Positions 17,393 through 27,687 of a stretch of 64,000 nucleotides of DNA are shown here, in pieces (within the stretch, counting starts at the first letter, position 1; each line of letters begins with the position of its first letter). This DNA is from Thiotrichaceae bacterium UBA973 (lineage in GTDB: Bacteria > Pseudomonadota > Gammaproteobacteria > Eutrophobiales > Eutrophobiaceae). Made by a program: the position numbers and the translations under genes. Where the stretch lies: contig DBBX01000007.1 in assembly GCA_002292815.1 (NCBI GenBank), positions 91,749-155,748 of the forward strand. The letters are read 5' to 3'. The notes beneath the pieces are model-generated. The model saw only the letters and a program-made list of their open reading frames with translations. It made no database searches and was not told the DNA's origin.

Positions 17393-19513
17393 TTAGGCAG
17401 ATTCTACCTGAACCAGGTTGTCTGAAAATGAAGGGGAATGTCCCATGTCACCAAACTCAGCAGAACTGATAGAGTTGACTGTACCGTTGTTCAGTTGGCG
17501 CCAATAACCTAAGGTCGCAACTACAATACCCGCATTAACATCATCGGTAATTTGTGCCTTACCTTCAAACGCGCCACGGTCATTGAATACTTTCACCGTG
17601 TCACCTTCTTTGATATTACGTGTGCCCGCATCAGCTTCATTGATCATCACAAACTGTTCACCCTGGCCTTTGATCTTGTGATCCATATTCGCATAACACG
17701 AATTCAAAAAGCCGTGACTCTTCGGTGAGATAATATTCAACGGGTATTTCTTGGCTAACTCTGGATTCGTCTCTGGTCGTTCACGTGAAGGCACATAATC
17801 CGGTAAACTATCTAAATCTTCACCTGGTTGAAAGCCTTCGTACATTTGCCTAAACGGTGCTGCCACAAAGTTCTTCGCACCTATGACTTCAAATTCACAT
17901 TTGCCTGACGGCGTGGGGAAGTTACCTTCTTTATGCGGACAACGATCGTCTTTGGTTCCGACTGTTAAACGAGCATAGCCGTTATTACGTAAGTACTCTA
18001 AATCAATACCTTCACACGCGGGTGAATCCCAATCAACAAAGTTTTCTAAACATTCTGAATCAGACCATTTCAATCTATCTTCGTCATAACCCATGAGTGC
18101 CGATAAACGACGGAAAATTTCATTATTAGGAATGGCTTCTCCTGGAGACTCTACACTCTTGGCGTTGTACGTCAGATATAAATGTCCCCATGAGAGAATA
18201 ATATCTTCTAACTCAGCACCCATTGATGCAGGTAATACAATATCGGCATAAGAAGCGGTATCAGAAAGAAAGTGTTCCGCAGAAACCATGAACATATCTT
18301 CATTCATTAAACCTTCAACAATTTTGTCTGTTTCAGGTGCTTGCGTCACAGGATTTGAATTCCAAATCATCATCGATTTAATCGGTACTTCTGTCTTAAT
18401 CTCGCCTGTTAAAACACGACCTATTTGTAAGTTGCTAATCACTGGTGTGCCTTCAGGAATTAAATCCGGACGACTAATCACATCAAACTTGTATGGGTGT
18501 TCCCAGACAGGGAATTGTGTAACGCCGCCACCGACGTGCTTCCACGCACCGGTCAACGCAGGAATACATGTCACCGCACGAATCGTCTGACTACCACCAT
18601 AGGTTCGTTCCAGTGCCACACCCATGCGGATCGCCGCTGGTTGTGAGGTCGCTAATTCTTTTGCAAATTGTCGAATATCATCAGCAGGAACACCGGTAAT
18701 CTCTGCAGCCCATTCCGGTGTACGCTCTTTCGCTCGCTCGGCTAACGCATCGAATCCAACCGTATGATTCGCGACGTAATCTTTATCCGTTAAGTCTTGT
18801 TCAATAATGCTGTTAATCACCGCCATCGCTAATGCACCGTCAGTACCGGGTTTTGGCGCAATATGCCAATCGGCTTGTTTTGCGGTTTTTGATGCATATG
18901 AATCAATCACCACCACCTTGGCACCTTTCTGCTGTGCTTCTTTAACAATCGCAAAGTGATGCAGATTGGTACTGACACTGTTACACGCCCAGAGGACAAT
19001 GTATTTCGAATGGATGTAGCTTTCAGGGTCAACACCGGCTGTTGGACCTACGGTTAATAACCACGCCGTACAGGAGCCTTCACCACAGAAAGTACGTTCC
19101 ATGACAGTAGCACCCATCTTGTTAAAAAATGCATCGCCACCATTTAATCCATGAACGAGACCCTGATGACCAAGATAGCTATAAGGTACGATGGCACGAG
19201 GGCCATGTTCGTCGATAATGGCTTTCCATTTATCGGTAATTTCGGTTAATGCTTCATCCCAGGTAATTCTTTCAAATTCTTTGCTGCCTTTAGGGCCAGT
19301 GCGGCGCATGGGGTATAACAAGCGATCAGGATGATAATGTCGTTTTTCGTAGTCTTTTAATTTGACGCAGAGCCCGCCACGGGTCATTGGGTGATCTTTG
19401 TTACCCCTGACACCGGTTACTTTGCCATCTTCAATATCAAATACCATTGCACAGGTATCTGGACAATCATGCGGACAACCACCAAAGGCAGTTTCTTTTA
19501 TTACTGCGGCCAT
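17393..19513 (-). CDS. Cytoplasmic molybdopterin oxidoreductase with N-terminal [4Fe-4S] cluster
   Basis: This 706-residue protein belongs to the molybdopterin oxidoreductase (DMSO reductase) superfamily. It has the N-terminal [4Fe-4S] motif C13-PHD-C17-PDT-C21 ... C49, the three molybdopterin-binding segments (such as IVLWACNSVSTNLHH, DSYASKTAKQADWH and MIWNSNPVTQAPE), and a C-terminal dinucleotide-binding domain (INEADAGTRNIKEGDTVKVFND). No Tat signal is present, so it acts in the cytoplasm. A Cys-rich ERTFCGEGSCT loop lies where the metal ligand is expected. No partner electron-transfer subunit is adjacent, and the substrate cannot be assigned. A strong AGGAGAGG box precedes the ATG. A divergent MoxR/VWA pair starts 302 bases away. 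Confidence 0.8.
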   Translation of the reverse strand: MAAVIKETAFGGCPHDCPDTCAMVFDIEDGKVTGVRGNKDHPMTRGGLCVKLKDYEKRHYHPDRLLYPMRRTGPKGSKEFERITWDEALTEITDKWKAIIDEHGPRAIVPYSYLGHQGLVHGLNGGDAFFNKMGATVMERTFCGEGSCTAWLLTVGPTAGVDPESYIHSKYIVLWACNSVSTNLHHFAIVKEAQQKGAKVVVIDSYASKTAKQADWHIAPKPGTDGALAMAVINSIIEQDLTDKDYVANHTVGFDALAERAKERTPEWAAEITGVPADDIRQFAKELATSQPAAIRMGVALERTYGGSQTIRAVTCIPALTGAWKHVGGGVTQFPVWEHPYKFDVISRPDLIPEGTPVISNLQIGRVLTGEIKTEVPIKSMMIWNSNPVTQAPETDKIVEGLMNEDMFMVSAEHFLSDTASYADIVLPASMGAELEDIILSWGHLYLTYNAKSVESPGEAIPNNEIFRRLSALMGYDEDRLKWSDSECLENFVDWDSPACEGIDLEYLRNNGYARLTVGTKDDRCPHKEGNFPTPSGKCEFEVIGAKNFVAAPFRQMYEGFQPGEDLDSLPDYVPSRERPETNPELAKKYPLNIISPKSHGFLNSCYANMDHKIKGQGEQFVMINEADAGTRNIKEGDTVKVFNDRGAFEGKAQITDDVNAGIVVATLGYWRQLNNGTVNSISSAEFGDMGHSPSFSDNLVQVESA

Positions 19514-19815
19514 ATTATTACCCTCTCCTTTTATAATTTTATTTTAATTTAAGCTGCTAGCTTTAAAATGAATCAATATAACGTCAATAGGCACGATAAA
19601 CATCCTGCTTTATGAGCCAGAATCCTTAAAGTATCGATTTATTTGAGCTTTATCCTAACCTAATATTATGAACCGCTTACATCGTTTTGTATATTTCACT
19701 TTTTAACTATATTTTTCAACAGCATACAGCTTATCAAATAAAATATATTTTGATCATACTCTCTCAATAGGATGTAATTAGATTTATTAATGAATCGCCA
19801 ATTGGAATTTGTGTA
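19514..19815. promoter_or_regulatory. Divergent promoter region, molybdopterin oxidoreductase versus moxR-like
   Basis: These 302 bases separate two divergent units and must contain both promoters. They are AT-rich. No clear operator palindrome or gene was recognised. Confidence 0.4.
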
Positions 19816-20679
19816 ATGACAAAGCTGAATATCAAATTACTGACAAATGGTTATGTGCCAGATACGGCATTAATAACCACACTTGAACTGATGGAAAACC
19901 TTGATAGACCACTACTCATAGAAGGTGATGCTGGTGTCGGCAAGACATCTATCGCCATTGCGCTGGCGAAGATACATGACTGTGAACTGATTCGATTACA
20001 ATGTTATGAAAACCTTGATGTTCAAACATCTGTCTATGAATGGAATTACTCAAAACAATTACTCTGGATCAATTCTCAAAACAATCAAAAGTCAGAGTCT
20101 GATATAAATCATATCTTCAATGAGGAATTCCTGCTCGAACGGCCATTACTAAAGGCTATCAGGCAGAAAAAGCCTCCTATTCTTTTGATAGATGAAATTG
20201 ACCGTGCTGATGAATCATTTGAAGCCTTTCTATTAGAGCTACTATCAGAATTTCAGATAAGCATCCCAGAATTAGGGACGATAAAAGCGGAATCAATTCC
20301 AAGAGTTATTATAACTTCAAATGGTACTCGAGAGCTCAGTGATGCGTTGCGTCGTCGTTGTTTGTATCATTATATGGATTACCCTGATAGAGAAAGAGAA
20401 TCTCTGATCATTGAACAAGCGGTACCGAATATAAATAAAAAATTAAATCAACAAATTGTCGATTTTATCCAGGCATTACGTGCTCAAGATTTACGCAAAA
20501 AACCGGGGGTCGCAGAAACATTAGACTGGTCTATGGCACTCATTGGTATGGGCGTTAAAGACTTGCTTGAGTCAAAAGAATTAATTTCAAAAACATTAAG
20601 CTGCTTACTAAAAACACAGGAAGATTGGGAATTCATCAATAACAACAGATTAGAGGAGTTATTCAACTCAGTCTCATGA
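19816..20679 (+). CDS. MoxR-type AAA+ ATPase (CoxD/NorQ-like)
   Basis: This 287-residue AAA+ ATPase of the MoxR branch has Walker A GDAGVGKT (37-44), Walker B PPILLIDEIDRAD (about 117-129), sensor-1 region RVIITSNGTRELSDALRRRCLYHYMDYP and the C-terminal lid. MoxR proteins act with VWA partners as chaperones that mature metal enzymes; CoxD/CoxE do so for Mo-Cu CO dehydrogenase. Its stop overlaps the next gene by four bases, and that gene encodes the VWA partner. Confidence 0.85.
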   Translation: MTKLNIKLLTNGYVPDTALITTLELMENLDRPLLIEGDAGVGKTSIAIALAKIHDCELIRLQCYENLDVQTSVYEWNYSKQLLWINSQNNQKSESDINHIFNEEFLLERPLLKAIRQKKPPILLIDEIDRADESFEAFLLELLSEFQISIPELGTIKAESIPRVIITSNGTRELSDALRRRCLYHYMDYPDRERESLIIEQAVPNINKKLNQQIVDFIQALRAQDLRKKPGVAETLDWSMALIGMGVKDLLESKELISKTLSCLLKTQEDWEFINNNRLEELFNSVS

Positions 20680-21803
20680 TCAACACTCAGTTCAGCGACA
20701 GGATTGTTGAGTTTGCCCATCTCCTTCGCAACAAAGGACACGTTATTGGGCTAAAAGAACTCACTGACAGTATGCATATTATCAGTGAGATGAAACAACC
20801 TGATGAGAATTCAACGCTACATTCGCTGCGCTCACTTTGTTGCCGCAACAAATATGAATGGCAACAGTTTGAAAAAATGTTCACCTCTTTTTGGTATCCG
20901 CATGCCGCATCAAGAGAAGCCAAGAGCACTTCCCAAAATACCGAGACAACCATCCTCAAACAACAGGGTAAAAGTATCAGTGGTATCGCCGGCACAACAA
21001 CAAACTTGTTTGAAACTATGGCTTATTCAACCGACTATGCGGCCGGGAAACAAAACACCATCACTAAAGCAGATTTCCGTTTCCTCAACAATCATCATGC
21101 AATGCGTGAAGCCGAGAATCTTGCTGAGAAATTAGCATTGCAACTCAAAGCACGTAGTCGGACACATCGAAAAATAGTATCAAAAGGCAGGAACATGGAT
21201 ATACGTCACACCATTAGACGTAACATGGCGCATGGAGGAATACCACTGCATCCTGCGTTTAGTATCAAGTATAAAAAACCGCCACATCTCGTTATATTGC
21301 ATGATGTCTCTCATTCGATGAGTTGGAACAATCCGTTATTATTTCGTTTTGCCCGTGGTCTAATAAAAGCGTGCCCTGAGAGCGAGGCATTTGTATTTCA
21401 TACACGATTATTTTGTGTCACAAAACTCTATCGTGAAAAATCAATTCAACAAATGCGAAACAAACTGGAATCAAACAATCATCTTTGGTTGGGTGGTACC
21501 TGTATCGCCGAGTCATTAAAGTACTTTAATCAACACTATGCAAAAACAACTTTAAGAAATAATGCTATCATCATCATCATCAGTGACGGTTTTGACACAG
21601 ATGCACCTGAATATCTTGCAAGTCAATTAAAGCTCATAAAAAGTAAAAGCAAACAACTCATCTGGTTGAATCCCATGTTAGGGCGAAAAACCTACACATC
21701 AGGTAATAGAACAATGTTAGCCGCAAAGCCTTTCATCGATCACTTCATTCCTGCCCACAGTGTCGATGCCTTACGTAGCGTCATATACAAAATGAAGCTC
21801 TAG
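20676..21803 (+). CDS. VWA-domain protein, CoxE family
   Basis: This 375-residue partner of the MoxR ATPase starts in its ATGA overlap. The C-terminal half is a von Willebrand A domain with an intact MIDAS motif DVSHS (D210, S212, S214), followed by WLGGTCIAES and IIISDGFDTD. The N-terminal half is charged, as in CoxE-like proteins. A role in maturing the nearby divergent molybdopterin oxidoreductase is plausible from position and from the CoxDE precedent, but it is inference. Confidence 0.85.
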   Translation: MINTQFSDRIVEFAHLLRNKGHVIGLKELTDSMHIISEMKQPDENSTLHSLRSLCCRNKYEWQQFEKMFTSFWYPHAASREAKSTSQNTETTILKQQGKSISGIAGTTTNLFETMAYSTDYAAGKQNTITKADFRFLNNHHAMREAENLAEKLALQLKARSRTHRKIVSKGRNMDIRHTIRRNMAHGGIPLHPAFSIKYKKPPHLVILHDVSHSMSWNNPLLFRFARGLIKACPESEAFVFHTRLFCVTKLYREKSIQQMRNKLESNNHLWLGGTCIAESLKYFNQHYAKTTLRNNAIIIIISDGFDTDAPEYLASQLKLIKSKSKQLIWLNPMLGRKTYTSGNRTMLAAKPFIDHFIPAHSVDALRSVIYKMKL

Positions 21804-22402
21804 CGAATCCATAACAGTAGCCATCCATTTCAAATAAACCGTAAATATTTATTTTTACTGAATAGATAACTAAAAATAATACGTAATACATCCCAACTTT
21901 CCTAAAGTTGCTGCTGTCAGTTCGATACCCTTCAGTGCTAATAAACTCTAAAATCCTGTTAGCTTATGGATGCAAAACATCGATAAAATCAAACTCTAAT
22001 TTAACTTCAAAACCCACGACCTTTTCCCACTGAAATAATTAAAGTCAGAAAGTCGATTATTTCACCATCCCAATTCATAAAGATTAGCTATGCAAACACG
22101 GTTTGGGATAGTTTTTACACAAGTTAAAAAGCAAAAAGCATACAGAACCCATCGTAAACTAAGCTACTGAATTAAATAAAATTTTAGCACTCGTAACGCC
22201 TATCTAGTGAAACTTTACCCACCTTATCCACAGGAAATACAGATCTAAGACACAGGACATTCCACATCATCTTGTGGTTCAATAAAACTTGACCACATTT
22301 TATTGTGGTGTTATATATTCGTTTGAAAATAAACATCAACAAGTTTCGAGCAATATTTGCACAATCGAAACATATAAAAAAAAGAAATAATTGGAGGGGT
22401 AA
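21804..22402. other. Long leader region upstream of nrdA
   Basis: This 599-base region has no supported gene. The last 140 bases hold the nrdA control region, with two NrdR boxes annotated separately. The rest is AT-rich and nothing was recognised in it. Confidence 0.5.
22262..22308 (+). promoter_or_regulatory. Two NrdR boxes upstream of nrdAB
   Basis: CCACATCATCTTGTGG (22262-22277) and CCACATTTTATTGTGG (22293-22308) are two 16-base imperfect palindromes whose centres are 31 bases apart, three helical turns. This is the pairing and spacing typical of NrdR sites, where the nucleotide-sensing repressor NrdR shuts down ribonucleotide reductase genes. They lie about 95 bases before the nrdA start. 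Confidence 0.85.
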
Positions 22403-25291
22403 ATGGAGGCAGAAGGTACTGGTAATTCAGAACCAACTGTTAGCACGACAGACGATAGTCTCAATGCTGGCACAGACGATACTAATTTAGGCTCGCATCA
22501 GCCTGATTATTTGACGGGGCAACTCAGTCAATATCATGTGATTCGCAGAAATGGAAAGGTTACTGCATTTGACCTTGGAAAAATATCTGTGGCCATGACC
22601 AAAGCGTTTATCAATGTCGAAGGCGGTACTGCTGCAGCCTCTACCCGTATCCATCAAATCGTAGACTCATTAACACAACAAGTCGTTAATGCCCTAACAC
22701 GGCGTATGCCTGATGGTGGTACGGTTCATATTGAAGATATTCAAGATCAGGTAGAACTATCTCTGATGCGTGCCGGTGAGCAGAAAATAGCACGTGCTTA
22801 TGTTATCTATCGTGAAGAACGTTCACGAGAACGTGCGGCTGAAGCTGCGACAAACCCATCCTCTGAGCAAGAAACACCTTCTATCCAAATCAATGTTAAA
22901 CAACTAGATGGTCAAAAAACGCCGCTTGATGAAGCACGTTTACGCGCTGTTGTTACTGAGGCCTGTGATGGTTTTTCTGAGGTCGATGCAGAGTTAATTA
23001 TTCAAGATTCCCTTAACAATCTATTCGATGGTATCGATGAGGTCGACGTTGGTAATGCATTGGTAATGTGTGCCAGAACATTGATCGAAAAAGAGCCTGA
23101 TTACACCTACGTCGCAGCATGCCTATTACTGGATAAAATGCGGCAAGAGGCCCTGACTTTTATTGAAGGCACAATGACCCAAGCGACTCAGCATGAAATG
23201 AGTGAAGGTTATGGTGCTTATTTCAAGAAATATATAAGTACTGGAGCTGACTTAGAACTAATAGATCATGAATTAACCAAATATGATCTGGACCGATTAG
23301 GTGATGCTATCCAGCCTGATCGTGATCGTCAATTTACTTATCTCGGACTGCAAACGCTCTATGATCGCTATTTTATTCACTCCGATGATTTTCGTTTTGA
23401 ATTGCCGCAAGCATTTTTTATGCGCGTTGCCATGGGGTTGGCCATCAATGAACTGGATCGTGAAGGTCGTGCTATAGAATTCTATGAACTCTTATCATCA
23501 TTTGATTTCATGAGTTCAACCCCTACCCTGTTTAATTCAGGCACCTGTCGTCCACAACTCTCTAGCTGTTATCTAACAACAGTCCCTGATGATCTCGATG
23601 GTATATTCTCGGCGATAAAAGATGACGCTATGTTATCTAAATTTGCCGGTGGTTTGGGTAATGACTGGACCCCTGTTCGCGCCTTGGGAGCTCATATCAA
23701 AGGCACTAATGGTAAATCACAGGGCATTGTACCTTTCTTGAAAGTCGCTAACGATACTGCTGTAGCCGTCAATCAAGGAGGAAAACGTAAGGGGGCTATG
23801 TGCGCCTATCTTGAAACCTGGCACATGGATATCGAAGAGTTTCTGGATTTACGTAAGAACACGGGTGATGAACGTCGACGTACGCATGACATGAATACAG
23901 CTAACTGGATCCCGGATCTATTCATGAAGCGTGTCGCCGAAGAAGCAGAATGGACATTATTCTCACCGCATGAAACACCGGATCTACATGACCTTTACGG
24001 TATTGAATTTGAAACACGCTATGTTGAGTACGAACAACAAGCGGCCGCCGGTGGCATCAATAATTTCAAAACTATTCCAGCCACGGATTTATGGCGCAAG
24101 ATGCTATCGATGCTATTTGAAACAGGGCATCCATGGATCACATTCAAAGACCCATGTAACATCCGTTCGCCGCAACCGCATGTGGGTGTCGTACATTCAT
24201 CAAATCTATGTACTGAGATCACACTCAACACCTCAGAGGATGAGATTGCAGTATGTAATCTCGGCTCTGTTAATCTGCCACAACACGTCGACGAGAATGG
24301 TCTCAACGTAGAAAAACTTGAAAAGACCATCACTACAGCGATGCGTATGCTGGATAACGTGATTGATTACAACTATTACAGTGTGCTCAAAGCAAGACGC
24401 TCCAATTTGCGACACAGACCAGTTGGCCTTGGCATCATGGGCTTTCAGGATGCTTTATATAAACAACGTTTATCTTACACCTCTGATGAAGCGATTAGTT
24501 TTGCCGATACGAGTATGGAAGCAGTCAGTTATTATGCTATCAAGGCATCTACAGATCTGGCTGAAGAACGTGGTTCTTATTCAAGCTATAACGGTTCGCT
24601 TTGGAGCCAAGGTATATTGCCGATAGATTCAATGCAGCGTCTGGCTGATGTTCGTGGTGATTATCTACAAGCAAACTTTGAACAAACCTTAAACTGGGAT
24701 GAATTGCGTGAACGTGTAATGAAGGTAGGCATGCGTAACTCGAACTGCATGGCTATTGCACCCACAGCAACTATTTCAAATATATGTGGCGTAAGTCAAT
24801 CCATCGAACCCACGTACCAAAACCTGTTTGTTAAATCAAACTTGTCAGGTGAATTTACGGTCGTTAATCCTTACCTTGCGCATGATTTAAAAGAGCACGG
24901 TATTTGGGATGAAGTTATGGTGAATGACCTAAAATACTTTGATGGGAGTGTGCAAGAAATTGATCGAATCCCGAATAATTTGAAAGAAATCTACGCCACC
25001 GCTTTTGAAGTGGACTCGCGCTGGTTGGTCGAAGCGGCTTCAAGACGTCAAAAATGGATAGATCAGGGTCAATCATTGAATCTTTACATGGCTGAACCTA
25101 GCGGCAAGAAACTAGACAACCTGTATAAACTTGCCTGGGTGCGTGGTCTTAAAACTACGTACTACTTGCGTTCACTTGGCGCAACACATATGGAAAAAAG
25201 CACTAGCAATAGTTCTGAAAACCAGAGTGCTCCTACAGAAGAACCAAAAGTTTGTTCTATTATCGACCCGGATTGTGAAGCATGTCAGTAA
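22403..25291 (+). CDS. nrdA: Ribonucleoside-diphosphate reductase, alpha subunit (class Ia)
   Basis: The catalytic subunit reduces ribonucleotides to deoxyribonucleotides. The 962-residue protein has an ATP-cone regulatory domain (YHVIRRNGKVTAFDLGKISVAMTKAF region, about residues 45-135) and what looks like a second, more divergent cone (about 155-250, LDGQKTPLDEARLRAVVTEAC). The ten-stranded barrel carries the NLCTEI radical-site motif and the GTCRPQLSSCY cysteine region. The C terminus has a redox Cys pair in DPDCEACQ. The start follows a strong GGAGGGG box. It is followed by nrdB after 35 bases. Confidence 0.95.
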   Translation: MEAEGTGNSEPTVSTTDDSLNAGTDDTNLGSHQPDYLTGQLSQYHVIRRNGKVTAFDLGKISVAMTKAFINVEGGTAAASTRIHQIVDSLTQQVVNALTRRMPDGGTVHIEDIQDQVELSLMRAGEQKIARAYVIYREERSRERAAEAATNPSSEQETPSIQINVKQLDGQKTPLDEARLRAVVTEACDGFSEVDAELIIQDSLNNLFDGIDEVDVGNALVMCARTLIEKEPDYTYVAACLLLDKMRQEALTFIEGTMTQATQHEMSEGYGAYFKKYISTGADLELIDHELTKYDLDRLGDAIQPDRDRQFTYLGLQTLYDRYFIHSDDFRFELPQAFFMRVAMGLAINELDREGRAIEFYELLSSFDFMSSTPTLFNSGTCRPQLSSCYLTTVPDDLDGIFSAIKDDAMLSKFAGGLGNDWTPVRALGAHIKGTNGKSQGIVPFLKVANDTAVAVNQGGKRKGAMCAYLETWHMDIEEFLDLRKNTGDERRRTHDMNTANWIPDLFMKRVAEEAEWTLFSPHETPDLHDLYGIEFETRYVEYEQQAAAGGINNFKTIPATDLWRKMLSMLFETGHPWITFKDPCNIRSPQPHVGVVHSSNLCTEITLNTSEDEIAVCNLGSVNLPQHVDENGLNVEKLEKTITTAMRMLDNVIDYNYYSVLKARRSNLRHRPVGLGIMGFQDALYKQRLSYTSDEAISFADTSMEAVSYYAIKASTDLAEERGSYSSYNGSLWSQGILPIDSMQRLADVRGDYLQANFEQTLNWDELRERVMKVGMRNSNCMAIAPTATISNICGVSQSIEPTYQNLFVKSNLSGEFTVVNPYLAHDLKEHGIWDEVMVNDLKYFDGSVQEIDRIPNNLKEIYATAFEVDSRWLVEAASRRQKWIDQGQSLNLYMAEPSGKKLDNLYKLAWVRGLKTTYYLRSLGATHMEKSTSNSSENQSAPTEEPKVCSIIDPDCEACQ

Positions 25292-25326
25292 AAGCAGATA
25301 AAATTATCAATGAGGTAAACCTATAA

Positions 25327-26463
25327 ATGTTGGACTGGAATGACCCTTTAGCTAAACCGGCAGTCAATAGCGATACTGTAGAACCTACTATTGTCAAGCA
25401 GACATTAAACAACCCTGTTTCTGAAGATGTTAATAACACCCCTGCACTGAGCAAGCTTGCGCCTGTTAACCCAGAAGATAAGCGTGTTATTAATGGGCAA
25501 ACAGACATTAATCAATTAGCACCTTTTAAATATCCATGGGCTTGGAATTTTTTCCTTAATGCCAATAAGAATCATTGGACGCCACTTGATATCAATATGG
25601 CTCAGGATGTAACAGATTATCGTCACAAACTAACGCTAGAAGAAAAACACGTTTATGAAAACGTGCTGTCTTATCTAACTACCTCTGACATTTTAGCCAT
25701 GCGTAATATCGGTCTAGCCGTTATGGAAAAGATGTCCGCACCTGAATTACAAATATATCAAGCACGTCAGGTATATGAAGAAGCATTGCACACCTGGACC
25801 TATCAACATTGCATAGAAACGATCGGGCTAGATCAAGGCGAGATCTACAACCGCTATCGTGTCGTCCCGGAGATACACCAGAAGATATCTGTCGCTAATC
25901 GCCGTCTAAGTTCAGTCATGCGATCTGATATTGATTTACGTGACAGAGATGAGCTACACAATTTCGTTATCGCCTATATGTTCTTTGCTGGCATTTTTGA
26001 AGGTTGTTGGTTTTATAATGGTTTCAGCCCTATCTTTGCCTTGCAACGTCGCGGACTCATGAAAGGTACAGCTGAGCAATTGCAGTACATCATGCGCGAT
26101 GAAGTTATGCATGCTGCTTTTGGTATTCGTGTCGTTAAACAAATCATTCAAGAAGAAAACCTAACGCTAGATCAGGATGCAATACGCGAAATGTGGGATG
26201 AGTCCTATGAAGCAGAAAAAGCCTACACCAGCTACATCTTGAAAGACCCGATACTGGGTTATTCAGCAGAAACCCACATTGGCCAATTTCAATACATTGC
26301 CAATCGCCGTGCCAATCAACTTGGCTTGGGCGAAGAACCTTTCCCTGGCGCAGAATCAACCCTGCCCTGGCTGGATGAACAAGCCAATATGAGGAAAGAA
26401 AAGAATTTCTTTGAAACGCGTGTTACCGAATATCAAACCGGTGGCGCACTAAATTGGGATTAG
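25327..26463 (+). CDS. nrdB: Ribonucleoside-diphosphate reductase, beta subunit (class Ia)
   Basis: The radical-generating diiron subunit, 378 residues. Metal ligands are recognisable: D121 (TTSDILAM), E152 and H155 (EEALHTW), the Glu of GIFEGCWF and the E..H pair of RDEVMHAAFG. Tyr159 lies four residues after H155, the same spacing as the radical Tyr of E. coli NrdB, so this is a tyrosyl-radical enzyme. The N-terminal 65 residues are an extension of low complexity. It shares the NrdR-controlled promoter of nrdA. Confidence 0.95.
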   Translation: MLDWNDPLAKPAVNSDTVEPTIVKQTLNNPVSEDVNNTPALSKLAPVNPEDKRVINGQTDINQLAPFKYPWAWNFFLNANKNHWTPLDINMAQDVTDYRHKLTLEEKHVYENVLSYLTTSDILAMRNIGLAVMEKMSAPELQIYQARQVYEEALHTWTYQHCIETIGLDQGEIYNRYRVVPEIHQKISVANRRLSSVMRSDIDLRDRDELHNFVIAYMFFAGIFEGCWFYNGFSPIFALQRRGLMKGTAEQLQYIMRDEVMHAAFGIRVVKQIIQEENLTLDQDAIREMWDESYEAEKAYTSYILKDPILGYSAETHIGQFQYIANRRANQLGLGEEPFPGAESTLPWLDEQANMRKEKNFFETRVTEYQTGGALNWD

Positions 26464-27102
26464 TCGAAAGCACTCATATGGCACAATACTTCGTTAAAGA
26501 TCGGCTCACAATGCTCATTTGTAACCTACGCTTACTAGCCACTCTTTGCTTTGCCTCGTCTTGTACTCATCTGAAAGGTTTCTTCAAAATACACTTGTCG
26601 ATTTACCGTGACCGCCTTAGCGGGAACAGCCGAGATGGACGCTCGGCTATTGCCTGGTACCTCCAGCCTCTTCTGGGTACCAGGCCTTCTTATTCAGTAC
26701 ACAAACCTGTGGCACAAGGTTTGTATTGTTTAATTATGTCGTAATAACACAGCAAACTATCGGAAAAACTAAAATATATTGCAGATTGCACAGCGATTAA
26801 CCATCAAGAACTACAGTAGTAAACAAATCAAATGTTTGCGCATATTCAATATTGTAATCAACTTTTCCATCCATCTGCTCCAAACTCCATTCAGTAATAT
26901 ATAAAAATCTGTTGGTTGTAAAAAATAAACAATCCCTTCAAAGACTATTTCGGCTTAGACAACAAAGCCTTTAAAATTTATTAAATATTCTTTTGCATAA
27001 ATGAGATAATTCGATAATGGTGCTAGCTTGATTAAAAAGCAGGCTTTAGATTGATGTTTATTGAGTCAATCAGAGGAAGAGTGCTTAAATCGCGTATTTT
27101 GC
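26464..27102. other. Intergenic region after nrdB
   Basis: This 639-base gap lies between nrdB and the convergent end of the methanofuran gene cluster. It begins with a series of three hairpins (listed separately). The remaining roughly 370 bases are AT-rich and nothing was recognised. Confidence 0.5.
26628..26724 (+). terminator. Three successive hairpins after nrdB
   Basis: Three stems follow each other: AGCCGAG/CTCGGCT (26628-26648), a perfect 10-base GCCTGGTACC/GGTACCAGGC (26652-26685) followed by CTTCTTATT, and ACAAACCT/AGGTTTGT (26701-26724) followed by ATTGTTTAATT. The middle one is the best terminator candidate. The set probably ends nrdAB transcription and protects the 3' end. Confidence 0.6.
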
Positions 27103-27687
27103 CTAAAACAAGTCTATTAACTGCTGACTATGACTCTTATCGAGCAAATGTATGGTTCCCTGGTATTTTTCAGTAAACTTTTGAAATCCTTTGTCCAAAA
27201 CACCATTTTCAATATAATCCTCAAGCGTCGATTCGGTTTGCGTAAGCGCTTTGGCTTTAACCAATACCAGGCTCTTCGCAGCCAGTTTTGTTGCTAACCA
27301 CAGGGCGATACTGTCAGAAGTAAAATCCCAGCTTGCTGGTATTCCAGTATCATCCTTGAGCAAGGCTGTTGGCAGCCATAATAGAGGTAATCCCCTACCC
27401 AAATTTGATAACAATGTTTCAATATCTTCCACAACCCGAAGGTTTTGACTCATCCCGGTTAACAAATAACCATATTGAGACATCGCCAGTAATGCCATTC
27501 GATGCGCAACCTGATCATTAAACGCTAACGAGACTTGTATCTCGCGAACTTTGTCAGCAAATTCACCACCGCCGGGAACAATAACAATATTAGTCCTTGT
27601 TGCTAGTGATTGAAGTGTGTCTAACCAGTCTCTTAGTTCACTACTGCACATTAAACTGCCGCCCAATTTGACAACGGTTATGATCAA
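27103..27687 (-). CDS. Amino acid kinase family protein, probable methanofuran biosynthesis kinase (MfnE-like)
   Basis: This 194-residue protein has the amino-acid-kinase fold: KLGGSL near the N terminus (phosphate binding), VPGGGEFAD (substrate loop) and SWDFTSDSIALWLATKL (nucleotide-binding part). In archaea MfnE phosphorylates 5-(aminomethyl)-3-furanmethanol phosphate during methanofuran synthesis, and small homologues sit in the H4MPT clusters of methylotrophs. The assignment rests on fold, size and the neighbouring pabB and MfnF-like genes. The start overlaps the pabB stop by four bases, so translation is coupled. Confidence 0.65.
   Translation of the reverse strand: MIITVVKLGGSLMCSSELRDWLDTLQSLATRTNIVIVPGGGEFADKVREIQVSLAFNDQVAHRMALLAMSQYGYLLTGMSQNLRVVEDIETLLSNLGRGLPLLWLPTALLKDDTGIPASWDFTSDSIALWLATKLAAKSLVLVKAKALTQTESTLEDYIENGVLDKGFQKFTEKYQGTIHLLDKSHSQQLIDLF

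Noticed and set aside
26454..26744. 96-codon open frame overlapping the end of nrdB
   Set aside because: It runs through three strong hairpins of the nrdB terminator region, and its product has no protein-like pattern; it is a chance frame.
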